A DNA stretch of 64,000 nt from Palsa-295 sp963781105. Its GTDB lineage: Bacteria; Acidobacteriota; Terriglobia; Acidiferrales; UBA7541. The stretch spans positions 124,001 to 188,000 of the forward strand of contig CAWAED010000009.1 in NCBI GenBank assembly GCA_963781105.1. The letters are read 5' to 3'. Both the position numbers and the translations under genes were made by a program. The notes under the pieces are model-generated. The model was not told the DNA's origin and made no database searches. It was given only the letters and a program-made list of their open reading frames with translations. The stretch's first letter is position 1. The number at the start of each line of letters is the position of its first letter. Below, in pieces: positions 18,431 through 28,274 of the stretch.

Positions 18431-21400
18431 TCAGAAACTAAACCGCGCTTGCGCTTCGATCACGCGGCCGGCCAGGGCGAATTGAGCCTGATCGAACGTA
18501 CCGTTTCCACTGACAGTCTGGCCGGTCGTAGTCAGTGCTATGTTTCCGATGGTTTGATTGCCGAGTGGTCCCAGGTTGACCTGGTTGAACAGGTTGTAAA
18601 AATTGGCGCGAATCTCCAATTGAGCATGTTCACCAATGACTCTGGCGCTGGGCAATCCAAAGGCTTTCGCAAGCGTGAAGTCCACGGAAGAATAGCGCGG
18701 GCCTCTGAACGAATTGCGCGCAACGCCCGGCACCGGAGGAATGGCTGTGGTTGAGAGGATCGGTGGCGTGAAATAGGCAGTCGGACCATTCGGGAAGTTG
18801 CCGAGCTGCTTTTTGAAAGTTGAGTTGCTGTAATTGGTGCCAGCACCTCCCAGATAAGCGGCCGGCCTTACCGAGCAGTAGCCGCTGTTCTCGAAGATCA
18901 AACTGCAGGTATTGGGATCGCCGACAACTTGAACGTTGTAGAGCGGCGACCACGGAAAACCAGAATGCACGTTCCAAATTCCGCTGAACGTCCACCCGTC
19001 TATCACCTTCGCTTCCCAGCTTTGGCGGTCGTGGAAGAATTGGGGGCTCCACAATCCCCAGAGTTTGAAATTGTGAGTGGCGTCGTAATCCGAAGGACCG
19101 TATCCCGCCTTGGAGTTGAAAGGGTATGCGTCAAAATAAAAGTTGGTTGAAGCATCGTCCATGGCTCTGCTGAACGTGTACTGGGCGTCCACCTGGAATC
19201 CATGCGAGAAACGCTTCTGAAGCTCGGTGAGGAGCGCGTTGTAATTGCCGTCAACATCATCCGTCCAGTAACGCAGGTTATTAACCTGGGGATTCTGCGG
19301 CTCAAAGAGGATTTGGCCGTTGAAGTTCCAGCGGAGGAGGCGATGAGATGAACTGCCTTGATAACCGACCGTCGCGATCATGCTGTGCCCGAGGTCGTAC
19401 TGAGTCAAGAGGGAGTAGCGGTAGGTATAGGGCGAGAGCAAGTTCCGCGGAAGCGCGCTTAGTGTGATCGGCGCACCGGTTGCGGGGATGTTTGTAGTTG
19501 GATCGAAGGTGAGCATGGCGTTCGGGTTGCCTGGATACGGAGCGAATTGATGCGGGTCAGACGGTGCAGCATAGACGATATTCGATCCGGCGAGGATGCC
19601 GAAGCTTGCGAAGATCGGAGAAGGATTCGTGAGAGCGTTTAGTGGAATCGCGTCCTCCGTCCGGTTATAGCCAATTCCGAATCCGCCGCGAACTACCAGA
19701 CGGTTTTGGAAATCGTGGTGGAGATACGGCAAAGAATTTGGGCTCCACGCGAAACCAATTTGCGGTCCGAAATTGTGGTAGTCGGCGTTATAAAGATTTC
19801 CGCCCAGCTTGACGCTAATATCGGCGAGTTGATTGGGGGGAGGCCCGAGAACAGCGGTGCCGAGATTTCCGTACTTCTCGTGGAAGGGGCCGAAATACTC
19901 CCAACGCAGGCCGAGATTCACGGTGAGATTCGGTTTAAGCTTGTAATCGTCCTGCACGAAGAGCGCAATGTCGTTGTCACGAACGTAGCTGGTGAGGGTG
20001 GTAGGGATGCCGGTTACAGGATTGAAGTTGCCGCTCTCCAGGACGGGAGCGTCGTTAGCGAAGTCCCAAAGATCGTTGAAGTTGTAAGTTGGACGTGCGC
20101 CCGAGCTTTGAACCTGGGTATTTTGTTCCTTGTAGATGTCCACGCCGAATTTCAGAGACTGCCGATTCAGGACTTTGGTAACCGTATCGCGAATGTTGTA
20201 TCCGGTCTTGAAGAAAATTCCGGGAGGATTGGCGCCGTAAACGATGTTGTTAATTCCGGTCAGGGCGCCAGGCAACCCGGTGATGGTGCCTTCGGGGAGG
20301 CCCCACGGCTCCTGCGGATTGCTGGCGAGTTCATCGAAATACCAGCGCGAGACGTTGAAGCGCGCTTCATTGATTAAAGTTGGGCCGAAGGTGTGGTTCC
20401 ACACCAAAGCTTCGGAGTAATTGAGCGGGGCGTGGTGAAACAGATTCGCCGGACGGATGTTGCCGTTATAGGTGGTCGTTTCGGTGGGAACCCAGTAAAT
20501 GCTGAAGGTCAGCAAATCCGAGCTTGTCGCCTGGAAGTCCAGCCGGCCGTTATATTGCGACTCAGTAATTTTTGTGGGGTTGGTCGCTTGTACGAACTGG
20601 ATGTCTGGGATGCCATCCAGTCCGCTACCGATACCGTTGGGCGTAGCGGCTGTGCCGAAGGTAGGGTCAGGCGTTCCGCGAGGGCTCGTCGATAAAGAAC
20701 CGATATCCAGGCCCGTCCCCGCCGGCTGGCAATTCGCCGCTGTCGTGAAACCTGCTTGCGAGCAAGTGGATGGAAGCACTTTACTGAAAGAAGCACCTTC
20801 GCCGGGAAAGCCCAGAATAGCTGATGAGAGAAACGGCGTCCCCAACGCCTGTACGGCTGCGAGGTATTGCGACGTTTCCACCCACTGGTTCGACGTTTCT
20901 ACGGAATTATTCCTAAGTGTTTCATACGAGAAGAATACGAACAGGTGGTTTCTGATGATCGGTCCGCCCACACTGCCGCCGAACTGATTAAAACGGTCGT
21001 TTACGCGTTCATTCGCGCCTGGACTGCTCGGCCCGTTGTATGCCTGGAAGGCATTCAATCCAGGCCGATCAATCTTGATAAAAGCGCTCCCGTGGTAGCT
21101 GTTGGTGCCGTTCTGCGAGACAACTTCGACCTGGGCGCCGCTACCGTGTCCTAGGTCCGCATCGTAAGAGTTCGAGGTAATTCTAACTTCCTTAACCGAT
21201 TCTTCGTTGGGCGTAATGATCGCGGCGCCGCCCCAATCCAGGCTATTCACCGAGACGCCATCAATTTGAAAGCTATTCGCTTCATTGCGCTGGCCGTCGG
21301 CGAAAGCTTGAACTTGGTTTTCGATTTGAAAAATGCTGCTGGTCGCGCTGGTGCCTCCTGGACCGGCGCTACCGGGAATGGCTTGCGTCCCGCCGCCGTT

Positions 21401-21919
21401 ATTGTGGGCGCCGTCACCGAAAACGCCCGGTGCTAGGCGAAGCAGTTGGAAGGGATCGCGGCCGAAGGATGGGAGGTCCTGCACTTCTGTTGACGAAAGC
21501 GTGCCGCTGACTTGTCCCGTTTCGGTATCAATTGCGGACTCGGACGACGCATTCACAGTCACCGAGCTGGTAACCTCACCGAGCTCTAACGTGACGTTGA
21601 GCGCCTGGATTTGTTCTCCGGCGATCGAGACATTTTCGAGGACGTTCTTCTTAAAGCCTTTCTTTTCCACGGCAACCGTATAGTTGCCGGGAGGAAGGCT
21701 CGAGAAGGTGTAAACGCCACCCGATCCTGAAGTGGTTTCTTGTGAGTGGTTGGTTTCTGAATTTGTAAGTGTGACGGTCGCGCCCTCGACGGCGGCGCCC
21801 TGCGCGTCCAGTACAACTCCTTGCAAGCCGGCGCGATACTGCGCTTTCGCCGCCGGGGAAAACAGACTCGAACCAAGTACTATGATTGCCCAAGCGATAA
21901 GAATTCTTGAGACTTTCAT
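18431..21919 (-). CDS. TonB-dependent receptor, Oar-like, with N-terminal carboxypeptidase-regulatory domain
   Basis: A 1162-residue outer-membrane protein. The signal peptide is MKVSRILIAWAIIVLGSSLF to AKAQ. Residues 35-115 are a CarboxypepD_reg-like domain (GLQGVVLDAQGAAVEGATVT to VTLELGEVTSSVTV). The plug contains VQDLPSFGRDPFQLLRLAPG, and the barrel carries many aromatic strands such as FHEKYGNLGT and ends RVIEAQARFSF, with a terminal Phe as expected for Bam insertion. Members import large or glycan-like ligands using TonB energy. The divergent glycosidase at 22110 and the LacI-type gene downstream suggest a carbohydrate ligand. Acidobacteria hold dozens of such receptors, so specificity is uncertain. 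Confidence 0.92.
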   Translation of the reverse strand: MKVSRILIAWAIIVLGSSLFSPAAKAQYRAGLQGVVLDAQGAAVEGATVTLTNSETNHSQETTSGSGGVYTFSSLPPGNYTVAVEKKGFKKNVLENVSIAGEQIQALNVTLELGEVTSSVTVNASSESAIDTETGQVSGTLSSTEVQDLPSFGRDPFQLLRLAPGVFGDGAHNNGGGTQAIPGSAGPGGTSATSSIFQIENQVQAFADGQRNEANSFQIDGVSVNSLDWGGAAIITPNEESVKEVRITSNSYDADLGHGSGAQVEVVSQNGTNSYHGSAFIKIDRPGLNAFQAYNGPSSPGANERVNDRFNQFGGSVGGPIIRNHLFVFFSYETLRNNSVETSNQWVETSQYLAAVQALGTPFLSSAILGFPGEGASFSKVLPSTCSQAGFTTAANCQPAGTGLDIGSLSTSPRGTPDPTFGTAATPNGIGSGLDGIPDIQFVQATNPTKITESQYNGRLDFQATSSDLLTFSIYWVPTETTTYNGNIRPANLFHHAPLNYSEALVWNHTFGPTLINEARFNVSRWYFDELASNPQEPWGLPEGTITGLPGALTGINNIVYGANPPGIFFKTGYNIRDTVTKVLNRQSLKFGVDIYKEQNTQVQSSGARPTYNFNDLWDFANDAPVLESGNFNPVTGIPTTLTSYVRDNDIALFVQDDYKLKPNLTVNLGLRWEYFGPFHEKYGNLGTAVLGPPPNQLADISVKLGGNLYNADYHNFGPQIGFAWSPNSLPYLHHDFQNRLVVRGGFGIGYNRTEDAIPLNALTNPSPIFASFGILAGSNIVYAAPSDPHQFAPYPGNPNAMLTFDPTTNIPATGAPITLSALPRNLLSPYTYRYSLLTQYDLGHSMIATVGYQGSSSHRLLRWNFNGQILFEPQNPQVNNLRYWTDDVDGNYNALLTELQKRFSHGFQVDAQYTFSRAMDDASTNFYFDAYPFNSKAGYGPSDYDATHNFKLWGLWSPQFFHDRQSWEAKVIDGWTFSGIWNVHSGFPWSPLYNVQVVGDPNTCSLIFENSGYCSVRPAAYLGGAGTNYSNSTFKKQLGNFPNGPTAYFTPPILSTTAIPPVPGVARNSFRGPRYSSVDFTLAKAFGLPSARVIGEHAQLEIRANFYNLFNQVNLGPLGNQTIGNIALTTTGQTVSGNGTFDQAQFALAGRVIEAQARFSF

Positions 21920-22109
21920 CTATCACCCCGCGCCGGGGTCTGGTCCACCCAAATTTTTCTGCCTTTCCCCAGCTAAATCGGTTAACTGCTTATGTTCGGG
22001 AGTATAGATTTCAGGTTTTTGGTTGTCAACGATTCGTATCTCTGATATCTGGTGGGCGGCCTGTGCATAGGAGCGGGCGGTCAATGGCCCTGGGCGACAG
22101 AAACGGGAC

Positions 22110-24368
22110 GTGCCGATGATTTGCTCGCTTCGAAGAAAAGTGTTTCGAGCCCCGGTGGCAACTCCCGCGTCCTTTCAGTTGATGCGGTGGTCCGCTGCGC
22201 TCTTCCTGTTGCTTGTCGCTGCCGGCGCGGTCCGCGCGGACACCGAGTATTATCGGCACGTTTTTTTCGACAACAGCCTTACACCTGACTCTTACTTTTA
22301 CAGCGCCGGAAAAGCCACCGCGCCGAGTCTTTTGACGCTGCTTGATGGGAAGCTTCCGGTGGAAACGCAGAGATTTTTCACCCCGCCGAATGCCTTGCGC
22401 CTCGAATGGACTTCTCAGCCTGGCGGCGGTTGGGTGGCGCAGATTAAAGTGGTGAGATTCCGCAATCGTGAAATAGGATTTGAAGGAGAGGTGCTTTCTT
22501 TTTGGTGCTTTGCGCCGGAGCGCATCGGTTCAGCCGACTTGCCGCTCGTACGGATCGAGGATGTCAGCAAGAATTTTTCCGGTCCGCTCCCGCTGGCGAG
22601 GTTCTCCGGAGTCGTGCCTGCGGGACAATGGATCCACGTGAAAATCCCATTGCGAGATTTTGCCAGAGCTTCCATTCGTCCTCTGGAAGCAAATCACCTG
22701 GGCGGCCTGATTTTCTCGCAGTCTTCCGCGGACGCGGCGCCTCACACATTGATCGTTGACGAAATCACCATCGAAGCTTCGCAAAAGGCGGCTGCACCGC
22801 GCCGATTGGCGGCGCCCGAAGAACTAACCGCAACGGGTTATGAGCGCCATATTGACGTGGCATGGCGGCCGGTCGTTTCCGAGCACCTTCGCAATTATGT
22901 GATCTATCGCTCGCTCGACGGCGGCCCGTATCAACCGATTGGAATTCAGGAACGCGGCCTCGAGCGATACACGGATTTCCTTGGCAAGACTGATCAAGCG
23001 GCATCGTACAAGGTGGCGGCAGATTCTTGGGAGGGCGTGATCTCGCCAATGTCCGCGGCGGTGAGCGCTGCGACGCGGCCGCTCACCGACGACGAGCTGC
23101 TCACGATGCTACAGGAAGAGTGCTTCCATTATTACTGGGATTCGTCCGGGCCTCATTCCGGCATGGCGCGTGAAAATATTCCGGGCGATGACCGCATCAT
23201 CGCGACGGGTGCGAGCGGCTTCGGGATCATGGCATTGGTAGTGGGGATTGATCGGGGCTTCATCACTCGCGCGCGAGGGATCGAGCGTCTCGCCAAGATT
23301 GTCAGCTTTCTGGAAAGAGCACCGCGCTATCACGGAGCCTGGTCGCATTTCATGGATGACGCCACGGGCGCGAGTTTGCCGGTCTTCAACATGTTCGACG
23401 ATGGCGGGGATCTGGTGGAAACGGCTTTTCTGATGGAGGGGCTCCTAACCGCGCGGCAGTACCTGAATCAATCGAGCGCACAAGAAAAATCGCTGGACGA
23501 GCGCATCTCCCGACTCTGGGAAACCGTGGAGTGGGATTGGTATCGCCGGTCGTCGCAGAGCGACGCGCTTTATTGGCACTGGTCGCCTCATTGGTCGTGG
23601 TACATCAATCATCGCCTCACGGGTTTCAACGAGGTGATGATCGTGTATCTGCTGGCCATCGCTTCGCCCACTCATTCCGCGCCAAGCAGCCTTTACTACA
23701 CGGGCTGGGCGGATGGCGCCGGAAATGGCTCCAAGGAAAATGATTTTCTCGACGGCAAGACCTATTTCGGAATCAAGCTAGACGTTGGCACAAAACAAGG
23801 CAACCCGCTTTTCTTCGCGCACTATTCCTATATGGGATTTGATCCGCGCGGGTTCCGCGATCGCTTCACGGATTATTTCGAAAACAACCGGAACCTGGCA
23901 TTGATCAACCGCGCTTATTGCATTGAGAATCCGAAACATCACAAGGGATACGGACCCGATTCCTGGGGATTGACGGCGAGCGATGGACCGGAGGGGTACG
24001 TTCCGAATGCGCCTGACTCGAATGATGACACCGGCACGATGACGCCGACCGGAGCGCTTGCGTCATTTCCCTACACTCCTGAAGCTTCTATAGCCGCGCT
24101 GAAGCATTTCTATCGTGATCTGGGAAACCGACTGTGGGGCGTCTACGGGCCACGCGATGCGTTCAACCTGGACGATAATTGGTTTGCGCCAATCTATATG
24201 GGACTGAACCAAGCGCCCATCACGGTGATGATCGAAAACTATCGCACGGGGCTCTTGTGGAAACTTTTTATGTCTAATCCGGAGATTTCTCGAATGCTGA
24301 AGCGTATCGGTTTCACTGCTGACACGATGATGCAGCCGAAACCAGTGGCAACACCGCAGGATCATTAG
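22110..24368 (+). CDS. GH144-like glucoamylase-family glycosidase
   Basis: A 752-residue exported enzyme. A better start may be the ATG at 22182, which puts the signal MRWSAALFLLLVAAGAVRAD first. Residues 45-225 form a beta-sandwich-like carbohydrate-binding region, and residues 235-315 look Fn3-like (ELTATGYERHIDVAWRPVV). The catalytic part (from about residue 325, DDELLTMLQEECFHYYW) is the PF10091-type (alpha/alpha)6 barrel with FGIMALVVGIDRG, GAWSHFMDDATG, LVETAFLMEGLL, SPHWSWYINHRLTGFNEVM, FFAHYSYMGFDPRG and GPEGYVPNAPDSNDD. Characterised GH144 members are endo-beta-1,2-glucanases; whether this one is cannot be told. It is divergent from the TonB receptor. Confidence 0.85.
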   Translation: MPMICSLRRKVFRAPVATPASFQLMRWSAALFLLLVAAGAVRADTEYYRHVFFDNSLTPDSYFYSAGKATAPSLLTLLDGKLPVETQRFFTPPNALRLEWTSQPGGGWVAQIKVVRFRNREIGFEGEVLSFWCFAPERIGSADLPLVRIEDVSKNFSGPLPLARFSGVVPAGQWIHVKIPLRDFARASIRPLEANHLGGLIFSQSSADAAPHTLIVDEITIEASQKAAAPRRLAAPEELTATGYERHIDVAWRPVVSEHLRNYVIYRSLDGGPYQPIGIQERGLERYTDFLGKTDQAASYKVAADSWEGVISPMSAAVSAATRPLTDDELLTMLQEECFHYYWDSSGPHSGMARENIPGDDRIIATGASGFGIMALVVGIDRGFITRARGIERLAKIVSFLERAPRYHGAWSHFMDDATGASLPVFNMFDDGGDLVETAFLMEGLLTARQYLNQSSAQEKSLDERISRLWETVEWDWYRRSSQSDALYWHWSPHWSWYINHRLTGFNEVMIVYLLAIASPTHSAPSSLYYTGWADGAGNGSKENDFLDGKTYFGIKLDVGTKQGNPLFFAHYSYMGFDPRGFRDRFTDYFENNRNLALINRAYCIENPKHHKGYGPDSWGLTASDGPEGYVPNAPDSNDDTGTMTPTGALASFPYTPEASIAALKHFYRDLGNRLWGVYGPRDAFNLDDNWFAPIYMGLNQAPITVMIENYRTGLLWKLFMSNPEISRMLKRIGFTADTMMQPKPVATPQDH

Positions 24369-24614
24369 CCGCCGATTTTTGTGAAGTGACGTTCACCTGC
24401 GGAAAGAGGCAGTAATTCTCAGTGACACCAAATTTCGATTAAAGGTTGAGTTCTTCGCGGCCGATGTTCGGGTAGACTTCTGCGAGATTGCGGATAGAAT
24501 AATTGGTTCTGCAGCGGCGAAATATGCTGCTGGCGCTGCGAAGCGCGTTTTGCGTCGTGGTATTTTCAGGTCCGGCGTGGCAGCGAACGCACGTTTTGAT
24601 ATCGAGGGTGAAGA

Positions 24615-25796
24615 ATGATTGTTGGCGTACCGCGGGAGATGTTTCCAGGAGAACGGCGCGTGGCTTTGGTGCCTTCGGTGGTGCCGACGCTGGCGAAATC
24701 AGGGCTCGAAGTGATCGTGGAAGCGGGAGCAGGGATCGAGGCGGGTTATCCGGACGCGGATTACGTGGCGAAGGGCGCGAAGATTATCGCGGAGCGCGCC
24801 GAGGTGTTTCGCAGCGCCGACATTATCGTACAAGTGCTCGCGCACGGATCGAACGACAAAACGGGCAAGGCAGACCTGCCACTTTTTCACCGCGATCAAG
24901 TGTTGATCGGATTTTTGCGCCCGCTGGGCGACCTGCGAACCATCCAGGAAATTGCGGCGACGGGCGTGACTTCGTTTGCGGTGGAATTGATGCCGCGGAC
25001 GACGCGGGCGCAGGCGATGGATGCACTTTCGTCCATGGGAACAATTTGCGGATACAAGGCGGTGCTGATTGCCGCGGACACGTTGCCGCGAATGTTTCCG
25101 ATGCTGACAACCGCGGCGGGGACGATTACGCCGGCGCGCGTGCTGGTGATCGGCGCGGGCGTGGCGGGACTGCAGGCGCTCGCGACGGCGAAGCGGCTCG
25201 GCGCGGTGACTTCGGCGTACGACATGCGTCCGGCAGCGAAAGAACAGGTGCAAAGCCTCGGCGGGCGCTTTGTGGAATTGCCGATTGAAGCGAAGGACGC
25301 GCAGGACGCGGGCGGATACGCGAAGGCGCAGGATGAAGATTTCTACAGGAAACAGCGCGAACTGCTCGGGCGCGTAGTGGCCGAAAGCGATGTGGTGATT
25401 ACCGCGGCCGTGATTCCGGGGAAAAAATCGCCGGTGCTGGTGACGCGCGACATGATCGCGCGCATGGCGCCGGGCTCGGTGATTGTGGATTTGGCGTCGG
25501 AGCGCGGCGGAAATTGCGAGCTCTGCCGGCCCGGAGAGAAAGTGGTGGAGAACGGTGTCACAGTGATCGGACGAATCAACCTGGCGAGCACGGTGCCGTA
25601 TCACGCGAGCCAGATGTATGCGCGCAATATCACTGCGTTCCTGCAATATCTGGTGCAGGGCGGGAAGCTGCAACTGAAAATGGATGATGAAATCGTGCGC
25701 AGCACGCTGCTGACGCGCAACGGCGAAATCGTGAACGAGCGCGTGCGGGAATTTTTGTCGTTGCCGGCGCTGACGACGGCGGGCGGAGCGAACTGA
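24615..25796 (+). CDS. pntAA: proton-translocating NAD(P) transhydrogenase, alpha subunit part 1 (NAD-binding)
   Basis: A 393-residue product beginning MIVGVPREMFPGERRVALVP, the canonical dI domain that binds NAD(H). It has alanine dehydrogenase/transhydrogenase signatures: VEAGAGIEAGYPDADYVAKG, the nucleotide-binding VLVIGAGVAGLQALATAKRLGA, then DMRPAAKEQVQSLGGRFVEL and MAPGSVIVDLASERGGNCEL. The enzyme uses the proton gradient to make NADPH from NADH. In this three-gene form the membrane part is split off into the next gene, as here. The stop overlaps the next ATG (TGATG at 25794-25798). An upstream frame extension to 24503 is in another reading frame. Confidence 0.95.
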   Translation: MIVGVPREMFPGERRVALVPSVVPTLAKSGLEVIVEAGAGIEAGYPDADYVAKGAKIIAERAEVFRSADIIVQVLAHGSNDKTGKADLPLFHRDQVLIGFLRPLGDLRTIQEIAATGVTSFAVELMPRTTRAQAMDALSSMGTICGYKAVLIAADTLPRMFPMLTTAAGTITPARVLVIGAGVAGLQALATAKRLGAVTSAYDMRPAAKEQVQSLGGRFVELPIEAKDAQDAGGYAKAQDEDFYRKQRELLGRVVAESDVVITAAVIPGKKSPVLVTRDMIARMAPGSVIVDLASERGGNCELCRPGEKVVENGVTVIGRINLASTVPYHASQMYARNITAFLQYLVQGGKLQLKMDDEIVRSTLLTRNGEIVNERVREFLSLPALTTAGGAN

Positions 25797-26095
25797 TGGT
25801 GCAGACGGACCTAGTTACGGATCTTTACGTATTCATCCTCGCGGCGTTTATCGGGTTTGAGGTGATTCGCCGGGTTTCCCCGCTGCTGCATACGCCGCTG
25901 ATGTCGCTGACAAACGCGCTGGATGCGATTGCCGTGGTGGGCGCGATTATTCTGGCGGGCGAAGGCAAAAGTACGCTGGCGACGATTTTGGGGACGCTGG
26001 CGATCGTCGCAGCGACCAGCAACATCGTCGGTGGGTTCCTAATCACGGATCGCATGTTGAAAATGTTCAAGACGAGCCGCCCCGCGAAACCATGA
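25796..26095 (+). CDS. pntAB: proton-translocating NAD(P) transhydrogenase, alpha subunit part 2 (membrane)
   Basis: A 99-residue membrane protein with three or four helices (LYVFILAAFIGFEVIRRVSP; LTNALDAIAVVGAIILAG; LGTLAIVAATSNIVGGFLIT) and the C-terminal RMLKMFK tail, as in PntA part 2. It provides part of the proton channel of the dII domain. It overlaps the genes on both sides, by one base upstream and by an ATGA downstream (26092-26095). Confidence 0.95.
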   Translation: MVQTDLVTDLYVFILAAFIGFEVIRRVSPLLHTPLMSLTNALDAIAVVGAIILAGEGKSTLATILGTLAIVAATSNIVGGFLITDRMLKMFKTSRPAKP

Positions 26096-27492
26096 CGCCA
26101 TTCGCCGGTTCCGACCTTCTGCTGCAAATTACCTACCTGATCGCCGCTACTCTTTTTATTTTGTCGCTGAAATGGATGAGTTCGCCGAGCACGGCGCGGC
26201 GCGGAGTGTGGGCAGGCGAAGTGGGCATGCTGCTCGCGATCCTGGGCACTTTGCTGCACCACGGGATCGTCGATTACCGCTGGATTGCGGTGGGGCTGGT
26301 GCTCGGTTCGATCATTGGCGTGCCGCTTGGATTGGTGCACATGACTGCGGTGCCGCAGCGAACCGCGCTGAGCCATGCATTTGGCGCGTTGTGCGTGACG
26401 CTGGTCGGTACTTCCGAATTTTATTTGCGCGCGCCGCATGTGCCGCCGTTCATGATGGCGGTGCTTTCGACCGAAGTGATTCTGGGCTCGCTGACTTTTA
26501 CGGGAAGCCTGATGGCGGCAGGAAAGCTGGAGGAAGTGCTGCCGCAGAGGCCGATCACGTACAAGGGCCAGAATTTTGTGAATTTCGTGGTGCTGGGAAT
26601 TGCGGTGGTGGTGGCGGTAATTCTGGTGCGGCATCCCGAGCACACGCATTTGTTTCCGCTGATGCTGGCCGTTCCGTTGATTTTCGGCGTGCTGATGATT
26701 GTGCCGATCGGTGGCGCGGATATGCCCACGGTGATGTCTCTGCTGAATTCCTATGCCGGACTTTCGGCAGCGGCGATGGGATTCGTGCTCGATAGCAAGC
26801 TGCTGATTATTGCCGGGGCGCTGGATGGGGCGTCCGGGTTCATTCTTTCGGTGAACATGTCGAAAGCGATGAACCGGTCGTTTTCCAACGTGCTGTTCGG
26901 CGCGTTCGGGCAGGACCAGGCTGCGAAAAGCGCGACGGGGCAAGAAGCGACGCCTGTGAAAAGCGCGACGCCGGAAGAAGCAGCTGCGATACTTTCCGCG
27001 GCGAGCAACGTGGTGATCGTGCCGGGTTACGGAATGGCGGTGGCGCAGGCGCAGCACAAAGTGCGCGAGCTATACGATATTTTGACGAAGCGCGGCGTGA
27101 ATGTGAAATTCGGAATTCATCCGGTGGCGGGACGCATGCCGGGACACATGAACGTGCTGCTGGCGGAAGCGGATATCCCTTACGACAAGCTCGTGGACAT
27201 GGACGATTTGAATCCAGAATTTCCACAGACGGATGTGGCGCTGGTGATCGGCGCGAATGACGTGACTAATCCCGCGGCGCGCACCGATCCGAGCAGCCCG
27301 ATTTACGGGATGCCGATTCTGGATGTGGACAAGGCGCGCACGGTGATGGTGATCAAGCGCGGGATGAGTCCGGGCTTCGCGGGAATTGATAATCCTCTCT
27401 ATTACCTCGACAAAACGCTGATGCTTTTCGGCGACGCGAAAACGTTTGTGGGTGACATCGTGCGGGAACTCGGCGGAACTGGGCACGGATAG
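26092..27492 (+). CDS. pntB: proton-translocating NAD(P) transhydrogenase, beta subunit
   Basis: A 466-residue protein. The N-terminal 280 residues are the membrane dII domain (about nine helices, from LLQITYLIAATLFILSLKWM). The C-terminal dIII domain binds NADP(H): VVIVPGYGMAVAQAQHKVRE (Rossmann motif), GVNVKFGIHPVAGRMPGHMN, DDLNPEFPQTDVALVIGAND, VTNPAARTD, and VMVIKRGMSPGFAGIDNPLY. All are strongly conserved. A Lys/Ala/Glu-rich linker (SATGQEATPVKSATPEEAAA) joins the domains and is longer than in E. coli. It is the last gene of the pnt operon. Confidence 0.95.
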   Translation: MTPFAGSDLLLQITYLIAATLFILSLKWMSSPSTARRGVWAGEVGMLLAILGTLLHHGIVDYRWIAVGLVLGSIIGVPLGLVHMTAVPQRTALSHAFGALCVTLVGTSEFYLRAPHVPPFMMAVLSTEVILGSLTFTGSLMAAGKLEEVLPQRPITYKGQNFVNFVVLGIAVVVAVILVRHPEHTHLFPLMLAVPLIFGVLMIVPIGGADMPTVMSLLNSYAGLSAAAMGFVLDSKLLIIAGALDGASGFILSVNMSKAMNRSFSNVLFGAFGQDQAAKSATGQEATPVKSATPEEAAAILSAASNVVIVPGYGMAVAQAQHKVRELYDILTKRGVNVKFGIHPVAGRMPGHMNVLLAEADIPYDKLVDMDDLNPEFPQTDVALVIGANDVTNPAARTDPSSPIYGMPILDVDKARTVMVIKRGMSPGFAGIDNPLYYLDKTLMLFGDAKTFVGDIVRELGGTGHG

Positions 27493-27567
27493 CCTTCGAG
27501 AAACGTCGGTGAACGAGGACGGGTTTCGGCTGATGGCGATTCACTCGCCCTGTGAATTCATTGCTGC

Positions 27568-28215
27568 TTAAGATTCATTCGGATCGGTGGACGGCGATTG
27601 CGTGTTTTGCGGGGAAGAATCGGACGAAAGTTGCTGTTTCAAATCCCAAAAATCTTCATGGTCGAGAATTTCAAAACCGATCAAAAACTGTGACGCCTCC
27701 GTTTCTTTTGCCCAAGTAACGCACCCGCTGGCGGTCGCCGCATTCTCGGTCTTTTGCAGCCACAGCCTGGCGCCAACCGCGGCCGGATCACGCACCGTGA
27801 TGCAAGCTCCCACTTTGCTGACGTTCACCGTCGCGGTCAGTTCAAATCTGCCGCGTAGTCCGGGCTCACGGTAAACGCGAATCGGCACACGCAGTGGAAT
27901 CCGCGGATTCCTTTGCACTCTCTTGTACATCTCCACGGCATCCGTGGACAAAACCAGAAAATTGTCGCGCTCTTTGTCCGTGAGTTGCTTGGCGCTCGTA
28001 ACCAGCGTGCCCGCCTGCCCGATAAGAGCCGAGAGAAACGCGGAGGCGGCGACACGATCGCGTCCGATGGGGTCGGCGCCCGCGAACCGTTCGCGATAGT
28101 CGGCAAGGCGGCGCGAGGCGATATCGTAGAAATGTTTGCGACACAACGGACGCGAATCCAGAGTCGCCTCCGGCAGGCTCTTGCAACCGATCCATCCGCA
28201 TAAACCTGCAGCCAA
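27568..28215 (-). CDS. PilZ-domain protein with an N-terminal Cys/His motif
   Basis: The preferred start is the TTG at 28215, with GAGGGGC (28220-28226) as ribosome site; it gives 215 residues. Another TTG at 28278 would overlap uxaC. The first 40 residues hold Cys6, Cys11, Cys25 and His28 (CGWIGC to PLCRKHFYD), a possible zinc site. After a helical part, residues 110-190 look like PilZ: RNPRIPLRVPIRVYREPGLR supplies the Arg cluster and VNVSKVGACI the N-x-S-x-x-G motif, ending FLIGFEILD. PilZ domains bind cyclic di-GMP. Lying just downstream of uxaC may be coincidental. Confidence 0.75.
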   Translation of the reverse strand: MAAGLCGWIGCKSLPEATLDSRPLCRKHFYDIASRRLADYRERFAGADPIGRDRVAASAFLSALIGQAGTLVTSAKQLTDKERDNFLVLSTDAVEMYKRVQRNPRIPLRVPIRVYREPGLRGRFELTATVNVSKVGACITVRDPAAVGARLWLQKTENAATASGCVTWAKETEASQFLIGFEILDHEDFWDLKQQLSSDSSPQNTQSPSTDPNES

Positions 28216-28274
28216 TGCAGCCCCTCGAAAGCTCGGAATCGTTGAGTTGCAGTCTAAAGGTTTGGCTCGAAAAA

